NCBI RefSeq assembly: GCF_022605165.1
Contig: NC_063068.1
Span: 1,178,001 to 1,242,000 of the forward strand
Length of the DNA stretch: 64,000 nucleotides
Direction of reading: 5' to 3'
DNA from: Purpureocillium takamizusanense
Lineage: Eukaryota > Ascomycota > Sordariomycetes > Hypocreales > Ophiocordycipitaceae
Within the stretch, counting starts at the first letter, position 1. Each line of letters begins with the position of its first letter. The notes beneath the pieces are model-generated. The model saw only the letters and a program-made list of their open reading frames with translations, did not search any database and was not told where the DNA came from. The position numbers and the translations under genes were made by a program. This document shows positions 53,530-64,000 of the stretch, one piece after another.

Positions 53530-55821
53530 ATGGGATCTGTGCCGTCCCCTCCTCCTCAGCCGCACCCGCTGGCGCAGCTCTCCAAGGATGAGTTTTGCAA
53601 GGCACGCGACGTCATCGTCAAATCTCATGACTCTAGCGAATCGCTCTTCTTCCGTTCCATTTACCTACAGGAGCCCAGAAAGGAAGAGCTGGTCCCCTTC
53701 CTCGAGGCCGAGCATGCGGGTACCCTCAGTGATGCCACTCAGCGCCCGCCGAGGAGCGCTTTCGTGGATTACGACATTGTGAAGCCCGATAAGCACCAGA
53801 ATGTACGGAGCGTCGTTCGTCTCGACAGCGGAGAAGTCGTGTCCAGCCAACACACTGTTGATGAGGCATACCCATACTTCACCTTGTGAGTCCCCCCCTG
53901 CTCTCTCTCGCTCGGCTTTGCGCCTTTGCTGACAACGAACGACTGCAGGGCCGAGTTCGCCAAGTGCGAGGACATTATCCTCAAGTCAGACTTGTTCAAA
54001 GAGGCCATGTCCGAGTTCTCTTTACCCGAGGGCTTCGTCATCACTGTCGACCCCTGGCCAACCGGTGGCGCGGACGGTGCTGGTGAGCCTCGCTACATGC
54101 AGGGACTGGTGTTTGCGAAAGACGCATCCAAGAAGAATAACGACACAAACCATTACGGCTTTCCGATACCCATCATCCCCATCATAGACTGGGTCACGCT
54201 CAAGGTCATCCGAGTCGACCGACTCGCCACCGGCGGCGCGGACGACGGCATCGAACCCGCACCACGCGGCAACGCGCCCAAGAAGCTGTTCAGGAACATC
54301 CGGTCGGCAGAGTACGTCCCGGAGCTCCTGGACCGGCCGTTAAGGGAGGGCCTGAAGCCCTTGAACGTGGTGCAGCCAGAGGGGGCTTCCTTCACCGTGC
54401 AATCTGATGGCCTCGTCGAGTGGCAGAACTGGAGGTTCCGGCTCGGCGTCACGCCCCGCGAAGGCGCCGTGTTGCACGATGTCTGCTACTCAAATCGCCC
54501 AGTCATGTACCGGCTCAGCTACAGCGAGCTTACAGTGCCGTACGGCGATCCTCGCCCCCCTTTCCATCGCAAGCAAGCCTTCGACTTCGGAGACGGTGGA
54601 TGTGGGCGGGCGGCCAACGTCCTGGAGCTGGGTTGCGACTGCTTGGGCGCAATCCACTACGTCAGCAGCTTCATCGCTTCTGCGGATGGCTCGCCCACGG
54701 AGGCCAAGTCCGTCGTTTGCCTTCACGAGCAGGACAATGGCATACTTTTCAAGCATACAAACTTCCGGACCGGGCGCGCCGTGGTGACGCGGTCGAGGGA
54801 GCTTGTCGTACAGTTCATCGCCACCCTCGCCAATTACGAATACGTCTTTGCCTTCAAGCTCGACCTCGCCGGCGGCATCACCCTCGAGACCAGGGCGACA
54901 GGTATTGTGAGCGTGGTTGCCATTGATGAGGGGAAGAAAAGCAACTACGGCAACGTCGTCTCGCCGGGTGTGCTCGCGCAGAACCATCAGCACATCTTTG
55001 CCGCGCGAATCGATCCGGCCATCGACTCTTACAGGCAAGGCGACACGCAAGTTGTCGTCGAGGAGAGCCACGGCGCAAAGATTGACGCAAAGACGAATCC
55101 ACATGGGAACCTGTACGAAGTCCGGAGGTCGACCGTGGCCGCTCCCACGTGGATCGACGCCGAACCCAAGGTCAACCGCACGCTCAGACTCGAGAACCCC
55201 AAGAAGCAGAACGAAGTCTCTGGAAAGAAGGTCGGGTACAAGCTAATGGCGCCGGCAACGCAGATGATGATGGCCGACGATGACAGCATCTTGGCCAAAC
55301 GTGCTCCGTTCGCCAAGCACAACATGTGGGTGACGGGCCACCGGGACGGGGAGCTGTGGGCTGCCGGAGAGTTTACGAACCAGAGCCGCCGCGAGAAGGG
55401 GGGCGTGAGTGACATGGTTTCACGCGGCGACTGGTTTACGGACGATGGCAACTCCCACACTGCCGATGCTGCCAACGGAAATGGCCACCTTGATCCTCAT
55501 GACTCGACGTCTGGCAGGAAGAGCAGCCCGGTGCTTTGGCCAGTGTATGGCTTCACTCACAACCCAAGAGTTGAAGACTGGCCCGTAATGTAAGTGGCAT
55601 TTCAATCCGTATGCCCCTTCGGTCAATTTAGGCTGACAAGACGCTCCAGGCCGGTCGAGGCGTATCAGATACACCTGCGCCCAGCTGACTTCTTCACAAG
55701 CAACCCCGCCTTGGATGTCCCTTCTACTCGCAACCAATCGAGCGTACTGGTGCAATGCTGCGGCGATGTGGACGAACAAGGTAAGACTGTTCGGGAGATC
55801 CTGGGGAATGGCCAAGGATAG
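53530..55821 (+). CDS. copper-containing primary amine oxidase
   Basis: It oxidises primary amines to aldehydes with release of H2O2 and NH3, using topaquinone and copper. Exons are 53530-53885, 53949-55589 and 55650-55821, 722 aa. The topaquinone Tyr is in ATLANYEYVF (consensus T-x-x-N-Y-D/E). Copper His ligands are in QNHQHIFAARID and, near the C-terminus, in WPVYGFTHNPRVEDWPVMPV, and the active-site base region is YVSSFIASADG preceded by GCDCLGAIHY. No signal peptide; the C-terminus lacks an SKL. A last short intron (gtaagactg at 55780) is possible, so the final ~14 residues are uncertain. The gene is convergent with the quinolinate phosphoribosyltransferase gene, 158 bases apart. Confidence 0.93.
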
Positions 55822-55979
55822 AATACTGGTGGCGAGCCGCAAAGCCACGGCGAAACGCAATCCTCGGTGGACAAGGTGGAACGGCAGCTCGGCGCTGACA
55901 GGGCTGTTTACATCCAAGAGCAAGGACTCTGAGGCAAGCAACTAGGGTCGAGATGAGTTTGTATCGATTCAGCGCGGTG

Positions 55980-56965
55980 CTAAAATGCAACGAAATTTTG
56001 CGGCTCCCGGTGCTCGATTTTGAGCGAATAATCCAAATGCGTGACGCCTTGGTGTATGGAGCTCGTCGACACAATATCCACGTCTGCAAGAATATTGAAC
56101 ATTAGCCATGGCACCTTTTCCCGTCCAAATCAGACTCACCGTTGCAAATGTATGGCTCAACATTGTCCTCCCTCAGGCCGCCGGACACCTCTATGAGGAA
56201 ATGGCGTTTGCCCTGCCATCGCTCCTTGAGGCTGCGCGCGGCGACCTTGACGCCGTCGCCGGTAAAGTTGTCGAGCATGACAATGTCGGCGCCCGCCTCG
56301 ATTGCCTCGTCAGCCTCCTGCTCGGACTGCACCTCGACCTCGACCTTCAAGCTGAAGCCGGCGACGCGCTTGGCGGCGCGCACAGCGTCCGTGATCGAGC
56401 CTCTGCTCCAGACGTGGTTGTCCTTGAGCATGACGCAGGAGCTGAGGTCGGTGCGATGGCCGTCCACGCCCGCCACCAGCATGCCGTACTTTTCCACGAG
56501 GCGGAACCCGGGCGTCGTCTTGCGCGTGCCGGCGAGGATGCCGGTGTAGCCCGCGGCGCGCATGCGGGTGAGCAGGGCGCGGGAGCGGGCGGCGACGCCG
56601 GAGCACCTGGCGATGGTGTTGAGGGCGACGCGCTCGCCGAGGAGGATGCCGCGCGCGGGGCCCCTGACGGTGGCGGCCCTGACCTTGCCGTCTTGTTGGC
56701 TGCTGGGGTCGACGTCGGCGCCCTCGTCCAGGTGCCACTCGACGGCGCAGCCGCACTGCGCAAAGACCTCGTCGAAGAAGGGCCGCCCGGCGACGACGCC
56801 GGCCGACTTGGCCCAGAGGGTGGCGGTGCGCGGCGCCTCGCCGACGACGTAGCCGGCGTAGTCGAACGAGGGCGTGTCCTCGGCGAGCCAGGCCGTGACC
56901 TGGGTCTTCCAGCTCGGGGGGAGGAGGTGCGCGAGGGACGAGGGGGAGGAGGCGGCGGAGGACAT
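55980..56965 (-). CDS. bna6: quinolinate phosphoribosyltransferase (decarboxylating)
   Basis: It makes nicotinate mononucleotide from quinolinate and PRPP in de novo NAD synthesis. Exons are 56965-56140 and 56083-55980, 309 aa. Family motifs in order are GERVALNTIARCSGVAARSR, AGTRKTTPGFRLVEKYGMLV, GGVDGHR-like VAGVDGHRTDLSS, MLKDNHV, VEVEVQSEQEADEA, VMLDNF and LIEVSGGLREDNV. The second exon was recovered from a gtgagt...ttgcag intron and adds DVDIVSTSSIHQG, the conserved C-terminal end; without it the frame ends early. ATG at 56965 is chosen because upstream in-frame sequence is Arg-rich and unlike the family. NAD supply ties it functionally to the sirtuin and dehydrogenases only in a general way. 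Confidence 0.95.
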
Positions 56966-58016
56966 GGTCGAGTAGCGGGGGGGAAGGCGCACGGGAATTC
57001 GCAGGCGTTCTGGGTCGGTTGATCGGTCGGTTCGATGCGTCTCTGTCGTCGCGACGAGGGCTGGAGGACGCGAGAACGGGAGAACGACAGCGGGAGGAGG
57101 GCGAGGTTGAGCAAGGGCAGAGGCGGGTTGTTGAATCGGAGAGAGACGGGTCAACGGAAAGGCGTACGGTGTTTGGGGGTGTCTCGGCCTGGGACGATGG
57201 GTTCGGGACTGACTGGCGGGTCGCTGGAAACCGGAAGGCACAGCGGGGCCTGTCGGAAGCGCCTGCCCGGAGCGACGCCAGAGGCGAAGTCCGCGTCCAG
57301 ACTCAGCCTGCGACCTGAAATTCAGCCTGTGCCCTCCGTCTCTTGCAATCACACGAACACTGTCCAGAAAAGGCGTATAGCACTTCAATTGGGCATCCGA
57401 ACCCCGCGCAAGGTGCCCAGCCCATGCCGCGGGCATGGCTAATACGTGCTCGTTTTTGCGGTGCTGCCTGGCGCTTCGATCACGGCTCTAGCGTTAATAA
57501 AGCCCCCGTTCGAGGTGTTCAACTACCTAAGGAAGTGTTTATATACATGCCGTGTCATTCTAGCCACATCGGCGTGACAAGGATTGTCTCAAGGGGGCCC
57601 GGGGCTCAGAAATGACTTAGTTGTGGCCTTTCTAAGGGTTCCACGCCAGAGAGGGAGGGGGGGGAAGAAGACTCACTCTGGTCGAGGGTATAGCAAAAGG
57701 AACTCTCGCGGCACCTCAGACGGCCAAGCTGTGACTCAGATACTCATGCGTTCAAACTGGTGTCTTTGTTGACTCAAGTGCAGCTTCCGCATTGCTCGCG
57801 GCCATAATCTATCCGAGCGCCATCCCCTTTAGGCAGAAGAACGAGCCGCCAGCAACTCCGATTGGTCACTTCCAGCGCAAGGTCAAGCGGTTCATGATTT
57901 CACGATCCTGTGTTGCGCCCTCAGTTCATGGCATATAAAATGCCTATGTCATCGCCAGACTCTATTTCTCAGGCATAATGATCATCAATTACAACAAATA
58001 GAACCACGACTGAAAC
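56966..58016. other. divergent intergenic region
   Basis: About 1.05 kb with the promoters of the phosphoribosyltransferase and GRE2-like genes. A G-run of 11 lies at about 57656-57664 onward. A TATA-like ggcatataaaatgcc sits about 85 bases before the 58017 ATG. Confidence 0.4.
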
Positions 58017-59060
58017 ATGGTGCGCGTGCTACTCACAGGGGGCAATGGCTTCATCGCTAGCCATGTGCTAGATACCCTTCTCAGTATCCCAGTCAACACG
58101 GTCACCATCACGGTTCGAACAAAAGCCAAAGGTGACCAGGTGCTCGAGAGATACGACGCGCCAACTCGTGGCAGGCTGTCCGTCGAAGTCGTCGCGGACT
58201 TCACGGCCCCCGGCGCGTTCGACGAATGCCTTCAATCTGCCGCATTCGACGCCATCCTCCATGTTGCGTCACCCTTCTACTACTCCGCGACAGATATTGC
58301 AGGCGAACTTCTGGATCCTTCCATCGTGGGAACCACAGCCCTTCTAGACGCAGCAAGCCGGCACCCTTCTATCAAAACCGTGGTCATCACATCTTCATTT
58401 GCCGCTATTCTAAACAGCCACAGTGGGAACGATATTCCAGAGCATACATACACCGAAAGAGACTGGAATCCGCTCACCAAAGAAGAGGCCTTTCAAAACA
58501 CACTCAACGGCTACCGAGCCAGCAAGCTGTTCGCGGAAAAGGCCGCATGGGAATTTGTAGACTCTCAGAAGCCTTCCTTCTCGCTGGTGACGATATGTCC
58601 GACACTATGCTTCGGGCCGGTGATTCAGCCGCTCTCCAGTCTCGACAGCATCAACACGTCGAGTCAACGCATTTACAGTTTTATCTCAGGTGCATTCAAG
58701 ACCCAGATCCCGGATACGGGCACCTCTTTCTTCCTATGGATAGACGTGCGGGATCTGGCGTTGGCGCACGTAAGGGCAATGGAGTCGCAGCTTGCCGCCC
58801 CCCGAAACCGACGATACCTTTTGACGGAGGGGTACTTCACCAACAAAGATATTTGCTCAATCATCAGCAATCAGTTCCCAGAATATCGATCCGTCCTACC
58901 GAGCTGCGAGGGAAATGCCGGTGGTTTCCCAAACGGCGGCGTGTATAAGTTTGACAACAAAAAGGCAACTGAAGAACTCGGTTTGAGCTATAGAAAGCTA
59001 GAAGACAGCGTTGTGGATACTGTGAGGTCATTGAAAGCCCTTCAGGACCGGATCAATTGA
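58017..59060 (+). CDS. GRE2-like NAD(P)H-dependent ketoreductase (extended SDR)
   Basis: A single exon of 347 aa in the dihydroflavonol-reductase/methylglyoxal-reductase (Gre2) class. It has VLLTGGNGFIASHVLDTLL for NADPH binding, a conserved HVASPF, the Ser of VVITSSFAAI, and the catalytic pair in GYRASKLFAEK (Y-x-x-x-K). The tail NKKATEELGLSYRKLEDSVV is also standard. It reduces aldehydes or ketones; the natural substrate is unknown. A strong TATA-like element lies upstream. It is 36 kb from Ppd, so a link to phosphonoacetaldehyde is not suggested by position. Confidence 0.93.
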   Translation: MVRVLLTGGNGFIASHVLDTLLSIPVNTVTITVRTKAKGDQVLERYDAPTRGRLSVEVVADFTAPGAFDECLQSAAFDAILHVASPFYYSATDIAGELLDPSIVGTTALLDAASRHPSIKTVVITSSFAAILNSHSGNDIPEHTYTERDWNPLTKEEAFQNTLNGYRASKLFAEKAAWEFVDSQKPSFSLVTICPTLCFGPVIQPLSSLDSINTSSQRIYSFISGAFKTQIPDTGTSFFLWIDVRDLALAHVRAMESQLAAPRNRRYLLTEGYFTNKDICSIISNQFPEYRSVLPSCEGNAGGFPNGGVYKFDNKKATEELGLSYRKLEDSVVDTVRSLKALQDRIN

Positions 59061-59301
59061 GGTTGGGATTGAGCTGAGTGAGTTGTTTGCGGCCTCAGAC
59101 GTGCTCATATCGACATGGAATGTCGTGTGAGTGGTTGGGGCTCTTTGGGACATGGAGCGAGGTGGCTAAGGAAGCTGCACAATAGAGTACGCAAGCCACT
59201 GCGAGCCATACGTTACAGATGCACCATATTGAGGCTGAGAGCGTTCGACACCAAGTCGGGCATCCTGTTGGCATCTCGCGCCGTGTAGGTGCCTTTGATC
59301 A

Positions 59302-60647
59302 TTATAGCTCCTCCGACTTCTCAAAGTCCCTCCGCGCCGCATCAGCCAAGCTTCCATCCAACAGAACCCGCAGTGCTAGCATGGCCATTCCCTTGCCAGC
59401 ACGAATGGCGGCCGCGTGCGCCTCATCTGTCGCCGCAGCTGCCGTAAACTGCGGGCTATGTATGGCTACGTTTGGCGCGGTAGGGACCGCAAACGCGCCG
59501 TGAAAGCTTGGTACAATCTGCGAGACATTGCCCATATCGGTCGATGCGGTCAATGGATGTTCCTGATGAACGAGCACCTTTTCGCCAATGTGAGCCATGT
59601 CCTCGGCATAGGACCGACAAAGTGTATCGTTGGCTCTAAGACTGGCATATGTTGGCGTCCTGAGAGAACAATTAGCTTCTGTTCCATCAAGCCTTCGTAC
59701 ATGAAACGCTCGTATACGACGACCTACATGACGATTTTATGCGTGCAGCCGGTCGCCAACGCAGCTGCCTCGATGCACCGCTTGACGCGCTCAAAAAGTA
59801 TCTCGGCGCGACCCATGGCAGGGGCTCTGACAAACCAGCTCATGCTGGTAAAGTCGGGTATGACGTTTGGCGCGTCGCCGCCCTTGGAGATGACGCCGTG
59901 GATGCGCTCGTCAGGACGAATCTGCTGTCGCAGTATGGACACGTTATTATACGCAGCCACGGCCGCGTCCAGGGCGTTGGTGCCGCTCCAAGGCTCCGCG
60001 GCGGCGTGAGCCGTCTGTCCGCGAAACTCGACTTGGAACTTGAAGCAGGCGAGAAGCCGGAGCCCTGCAAGTCCGGTGTGGCCAGACGCCGCGCCGGGCA
60101 GGGAGTGCTGGGCCAGCGGGTGCGCCATGATGGCCGCGGCGACATCGTCGCGCGGGTCGAAGGCTCCGTTGTCGATGAGGACGGCCTTGCCGCCACCGCC
60201 CTCCTCGGCCGGGGTGCCGAGGATTCGAAGGCGTCCGGGGACCCCGAGCGTCGCCATGGCGTGTGCTGCACCCAAAAAAGCCGCCATGGAGGACGTCGCG
60301 ATGAGGTTGTGCCCGCAGGCATGGCCTATACCGGGCAAGCAGTCGTATTCGGCACAGATGACGACCTGTCGACCGCCCTCGCCGAGAGTGGCCTCGAAGC
60401 TAGTATCGAGGCCATACGTGCTGCGCTTCACGGCGAAGCCGAGCTGCTCGAGGTACGAGGTCAGGGTTTCGTGCGCAATCACCTCCTTGAAGCCCAGCTC
60501 GGGATTGCCGTGGATGACCTTGTTGACCTTTTCGCGGAGATCATCAGTCAGGCTGTCGATACGGCCGTTGATGAGCTCGCGGGCCTTTTCCATGTCACTG
60601 GTGAAAGACTCCGAAGCGCCGCTGCCATGGGTGTGAGAAGCTGCCAT
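59302..60647 (-). CDS. M20 family metallo-amidohydrolase (PM20D2/AbgB-like)
   Basis: A zinc hydrolase that cleaves amide bonds of N-acyl amino acids or small dipeptides. Exons are 60647-59728 and 59659-59302, 425 aa. Zn-binding and catalytic residues are visible in ICAEYDCLPGIGHACGHNL (Asp, His) and TPAEEGGGGKAVLIDNG (Glu-Glu). The dimerisation domain starts at FKFQVEFRGQTAHAAAEPWSG, and the C-terminal metal site is in VPSFHGAFAVP. The intron (gtaggt...ctctcag, 68 bases) joins HKIVM to TPTYASLRAND in frame. No signal peptide, so likely cytosolic. Start at 60647; a second Met lies at residue 19. Confidence 0.93.
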
Positions 60648-62542
60648 CTTGAAGAAGAGGGGACGCAGTGCATGCGTCCAACATGAGGGAGTTAAGCAGC
60701 TGGCGCAGTGATGAAAATGTCGTCTCGACTCGCGCTCAGGTGCAGTTGTTTTATGACTGGACGTTACACATTGACCCTCGCACCGCCGGCCAGCTGTCAG
60801 TTGACAGGGATCAAGGATGTTCCTGCAGATTGGTCTCGTGAGGGAATAGTCGACACCAACAAGTCTGGTACAACCAACAGATACGCAGGTTCATGAACAA
60901 GGCGGATGGAGACCAAAGCCGACATCGCGTAGTAGTTCCGATCCCTGATTGCCGTATTTACGTATTGGGGAAGAAGTGTGGTGTATGCCATCGGAAAGCC
61001 GAAGGAGCCCGTTAAACCCAGTGCCGTCACGCTCCCAGCAACACCGTCGGGTACATGCGTAGCACGCTTTCCAAGCTGCTGCTGTAAGTCACGACCGCAG
61101 AGGATCCAAACGAAGGCTTTCAAGGCATAAGCTCAGACCGCCGTCGGACCGCGACTGAGTTGCCCGTTAGCAAAGCGTCGCGACCCCGGGATTGGGCGAC
61201 TTCAATCAAGCCGCCCGTCGCCCAACTGCACAACGTCTCGTAGCCCATGCACGACACATGTACCTCCCGAGCGGCGGGTGAGCTCCACCGACGTCTTTTC
61301 TTCAAAAAGCGGGCATGTCCGACCGGGAGCTAGTAAAGCCATGTTAGCTCCGGCAACGTTGGACGGGAATGGGCGAGGGCGCCATCAATCCGTCGGGGCA
61401 ACCCCTGGCGTAAGCACCCTCTTTCCTTGGGCCTCGGCGAACCAACTAATCAGGGCGGGGCAGATTATCGAAAGCGACAAACGACCTGGCAGTGTCTCCA
61501 AGGTCGCTTGAGGCGGCAAGACCAGACGTCGTGCCCGGGTATTGAGGCGAAGCGACGAGGATGGTCGAAGCAAGCGTGATACGCCAGCTCGGTGGGTTGT
61601 CCGAGAGATGACCATGACGACAGGCCCTTTTGTTCCGAAACGCGGTACCGTTACCGATCAAGGCAACCCCGCACGAGATGCTCCCACGCTCTATCAAGAA
61701 CGAGTACTTCGTACATGTAGACAACGCGGTTATACCTTGAACTGGAAGCGATGTTTAACGACAGCGTTAGCGACTCAGTCTCTGATGAATCAACAGCATC
61801 TATGATCGACGTGCTATCAGGCTCGCTTGTTGCCATTGTCAAGCACCAAGTTAAGCAGATCTGGCGTCGCGTCGCTGCGCTTTGTACCCAGGTTCTGACG
61901 CCTAATAGACACCAGGCATCCCGGGATCGGCAGATAATCTGGGGAAGCGGGCCAGGCGGGATCCGCCCCCGATATCCTGCCAGTCTCTCATTCGCGCAAG
62001 GAGAGTTGAGCGGAGACGGCTCGCGGCGCTTCCGTCACCATGCCGCGATAGCTTGAGCACTCAAGCAGTCCCCGCCACGCTGCCTTTGATCAGCGATAGC
62101 CATCATCTTGCTCATCAAGAAGCTCGTTCACCATCCCTCGCGGAGTACTCCCCGCCCGATTCAACCGCCGACGGCGTCTATGTGGCGCCCGCAAAGCTCC
62201 CCCAAAGCTCCCGGCTCGAAGCGCGCCATCTATGCCTGCCCGTATCAGGCGCCATCGTGCTCTGTAGTGCACGCCAGCAGCGTCCCTGACAACGGCGGCA
62301 TCCCCTGCCCGTGAGCTGAAGCTGACGGACGTGTGCTGCCAATGAATTGGCCGCGCTCGATGATACTGACTCTCCGCTCAACCGGTCCTTTTCTGAGACC
62401 AATGACAAGCTGTGTCACCTGGGCTCAGTACATACGTAATTACCTGTCTCGCCTCCCCGAGCAGGGGGGTTAACACCGCCGGCGCCGGCTCTATCTACAG
62501 AATTCCCCTCTCCGCAGTCACGCAGACGGTTCATACGCTTCA
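60648..62542. other. gene-free divergent interval
   Basis: About 1.9 kb between the M20 hydrolase and the permease. Short overlapping frames only. The last 150 bases, with gaattcccctctccgcagtcac, lead into the permease ATG. Confidence 0.4.
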
Positions 62543-64000
62543 ATGGCCGAGAAGAAGGAATACACCAAGGATGAGGAAATCGTCGCCGCGGGGACCGTCG
62601 GGGCGGAGCAGCTGAGCCCGGAGGAGGACAAGAGGTTGCTGCGCAAGATTGACCTATGGTGAGTTAATGAAACACTCCAGACGGTGGGTTTAGAGCCCGG
62701 GTTAAGCTGAGTCGATGCCACCACAGCCTGCTACCCGTGATGGCCTTGTCCTACCTGTTCCAGTTCCTGGACAAGTCCGCCCTGGGCTTCACGGCCATCA
62801 TGGGTCTTCGGGAGGACTTGCGGCTATCGGGTCAAGACTTTTCCTGGGCGTCGAGCATCTACTATTTCGGGTACTTGATTGCGTCGTACCCGGCCGGTCT
62901 GGTCATGGTGCGCTGGAAAGTCGGCAAGACGATTGCCGTCGCGGTGTGAGTAAATATTCCTAAATAACGACCTCCGCCATTGGAGGTTTTTTTTTTGGAA
63001 CTGACACGGTCCCCGCGAAGCGTCTTTTGGGGCGCCATGCTCATGCTGACAGCCGCGACGTCAAATGCCGCCGGACTGCTGGCAGTCCGTTTCCTGCTTG
63101 GAGTCTGCGAGGCACCCATCGCCCCCGGTCTGTCCGTCATTGTGGCCATGTGGTACAAGCGCTCCGAGCAGCCGCTCCGGCACGCCGCGTGGTTCTTGGG
63201 CAATACCACGGCCGGCATCGTAGGCGGGTTGGCCGCTTATGGTATTGGCCACGTCCAAAGTATTGCAACTTGGAAGGTACGTGGCCCTCTCCTTTGGCCA
63301 AGCCCCGGGATACGTTGTGCTCAAGGGGAACGGAGCAGGCCGTGTTTCTCATCTTCGGAGGAGCCACCGTCGCCTGGTCGGTCGGTGTCGTCTTTCTGTT
63401 GCCCGACGTCCCTATGACGGCGTACTTCTTGAGCGAGGAGGACCGCGCCAAGGCGGTGGCACGAGTGACGGAAAACCGAACCGGCATCAAGAACAATCGC
63501 TTTAAATGGAACCAATGCCGCGAGGCGCTCCTCGACCCCAAGACCTGGATCATCGTGTTGATCCAGATATGCGGAAACATACCCAACGGCGGCATTCACT
63601 CGGTAGGTTCCTATTGAGTCGATCCGGCCTATTCGAGCTTATAAGCTGAACTTTGATGCAGTTTGGATCCATTGTCATCGAAGAGGGCCTTGGGTTCGAC
63701 ACGTTGCCGACACTCTTGTTGACCAGTGCCAGCTATCTCTCCCAGCTTATCCTCGTGCTGTTAGCCACGGGGGGCAGCACCTACTTTCGCAACACACGGA
63801 CATATTTCATGATGCTGAATTATGCGCTGGCCATTGTGGGCTCATGCATGGTGCGCCAGCTGCCGCCCGAGCAGAAATGGGCGCGGTATGCCGGCTACTG
63901 CCTGATTATGGCATTCAGCGCCAACTTCCCCGTGGTCATGTCGCTCGTGTCAGGCAACTTTGGTGGCTTCACCAAGAAGATGACGGTCAATGCTACCGTG
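62543..64000 (+). CDS. Dal5/allantoate-permease-family MFS transporter, 3' end beyond the window
   Basis: A carrier of the anion:cation symporter family, which imports organic anions such as allantoate, nicotinate, pantothenate or ureidosuccinate. The visible exons are 62543-62658, 62727-62945, 63021-63276, 63339-63602 and 63662 onward; the coding frame is still open at base 64000. Diagnostic segments are PVMALSYLFQFLDKSALGFT, WASSIYYFGYLIASYPAGLV, RFLLGVCEAPIAPGLSVIVA, WYKRSEQPLRHAAWF and IPNGGIHSFGSIVIEEGLGF, all typical of this family. A T-run near 62986-62995 lies in intron 2. The last membrane segments are missing only because of the window edge. Substrate unknown. Confidence 0.9.

Noticed and set aside
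56108..57022. 304-codon plus-strand frame over the quinolinate phosphoribosyltransferase gene
   Set aside because: Shadow frame; the other strand carries the complete family signature.
56966..57436. In-frame extension upstream of the quinolinate phosphoribosyltransferase start
   Set aside because: The extra ~155 residues are Arg/Pro/Ser-rich and unlike the family; the internal ATG at 56965 gives the usual N-terminus.

Overview
The window is nuclear DNA of a filamentous ascomycete, most likely a Sordariomycete and plausibly Hypocreales. Genes lie on both strands and are separated by 0.2 to 2.7 kb. They are broken by short GT-AG introns of about 50-90 bases with CTAAC/CTGAC-like branch points. 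Coding regions are GC-rich. The protein set is typical of such fungi: an ascomycete-type laccase, an Hst2 sirtuin, NC2-beta, an Atg22-like effluxer, Dal5-like and sugar MFS carriers, and a copper amine oxidase. No tRNA, rRNA, CRISPR array or intact transposon was found.

Layout. 0-13 kb: laccase (+), Hst2 sirtuin (-), NC2-beta (-), SDR (-) divergent from a damaged FAD oxidoreductase (+), and a homocysteine S-methyltransferase (-). 13-24 kb: an MFS exporter (+), an acidic repeat protein (+), a phosphoenolpyruvate phosphomutase (-), a phosphonopyruvate decarboxylase (+) and a second MFS carrier (-). 24-36.5 kb: a Prx5-type peroxiredoxin, a small unknown protein, a bacterial-looking NAD-dependent epimerase, an F-box/LRR-like protein, an alkenal-reductase-like MDR enzyme, an unknown protein and a small secreted protein. 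36.8-49 kb: a sugar transporter, a secreted calcineurin-like phosphoesterase, the Atg22-like protein, a TPR protein and an AT-rich probable RIP relic. 49-64 kb: a GNAT, a secreted protein with a bacterial-type DSVGxxQQR core, a copper amine oxidase convergent with quinolinate phosphoribosyltransferase, a GRE2-like reductase, an M20 amidohydrolase, and a Dal5-like permease cut by the right edge.

The main result is the divergent pair PepM (17605-18951) and Ppd (20619-21806). These are the committing and the driving steps of C-P bond formation: PEP to phosphonopyruvate to phosphonoacetaldehyde. Both keep their catalytic residues. They are bracketed by two MFS carriers, which makes this a strong candidate for a fungal phosphonate biosynthetic locus. 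No enzyme for the next step (transaminase or dedicated alcohol dehydrogenase) is clearly present, so the end product is open. An SDR, a homocysteine methyltransferase and a GRE2-like reductase are nearby but not demonstrably part of it.

Secondary points of interest are a four-repeat acidic protein of unknown function next to PepM, a multiply lesioned FAD oxidoreductase gene, and candidate bacterial-origin genes. Exon limits were worked out by hand from splice signals and reading-frame continuity. Family assignments come from recognised motifs, not from a search.
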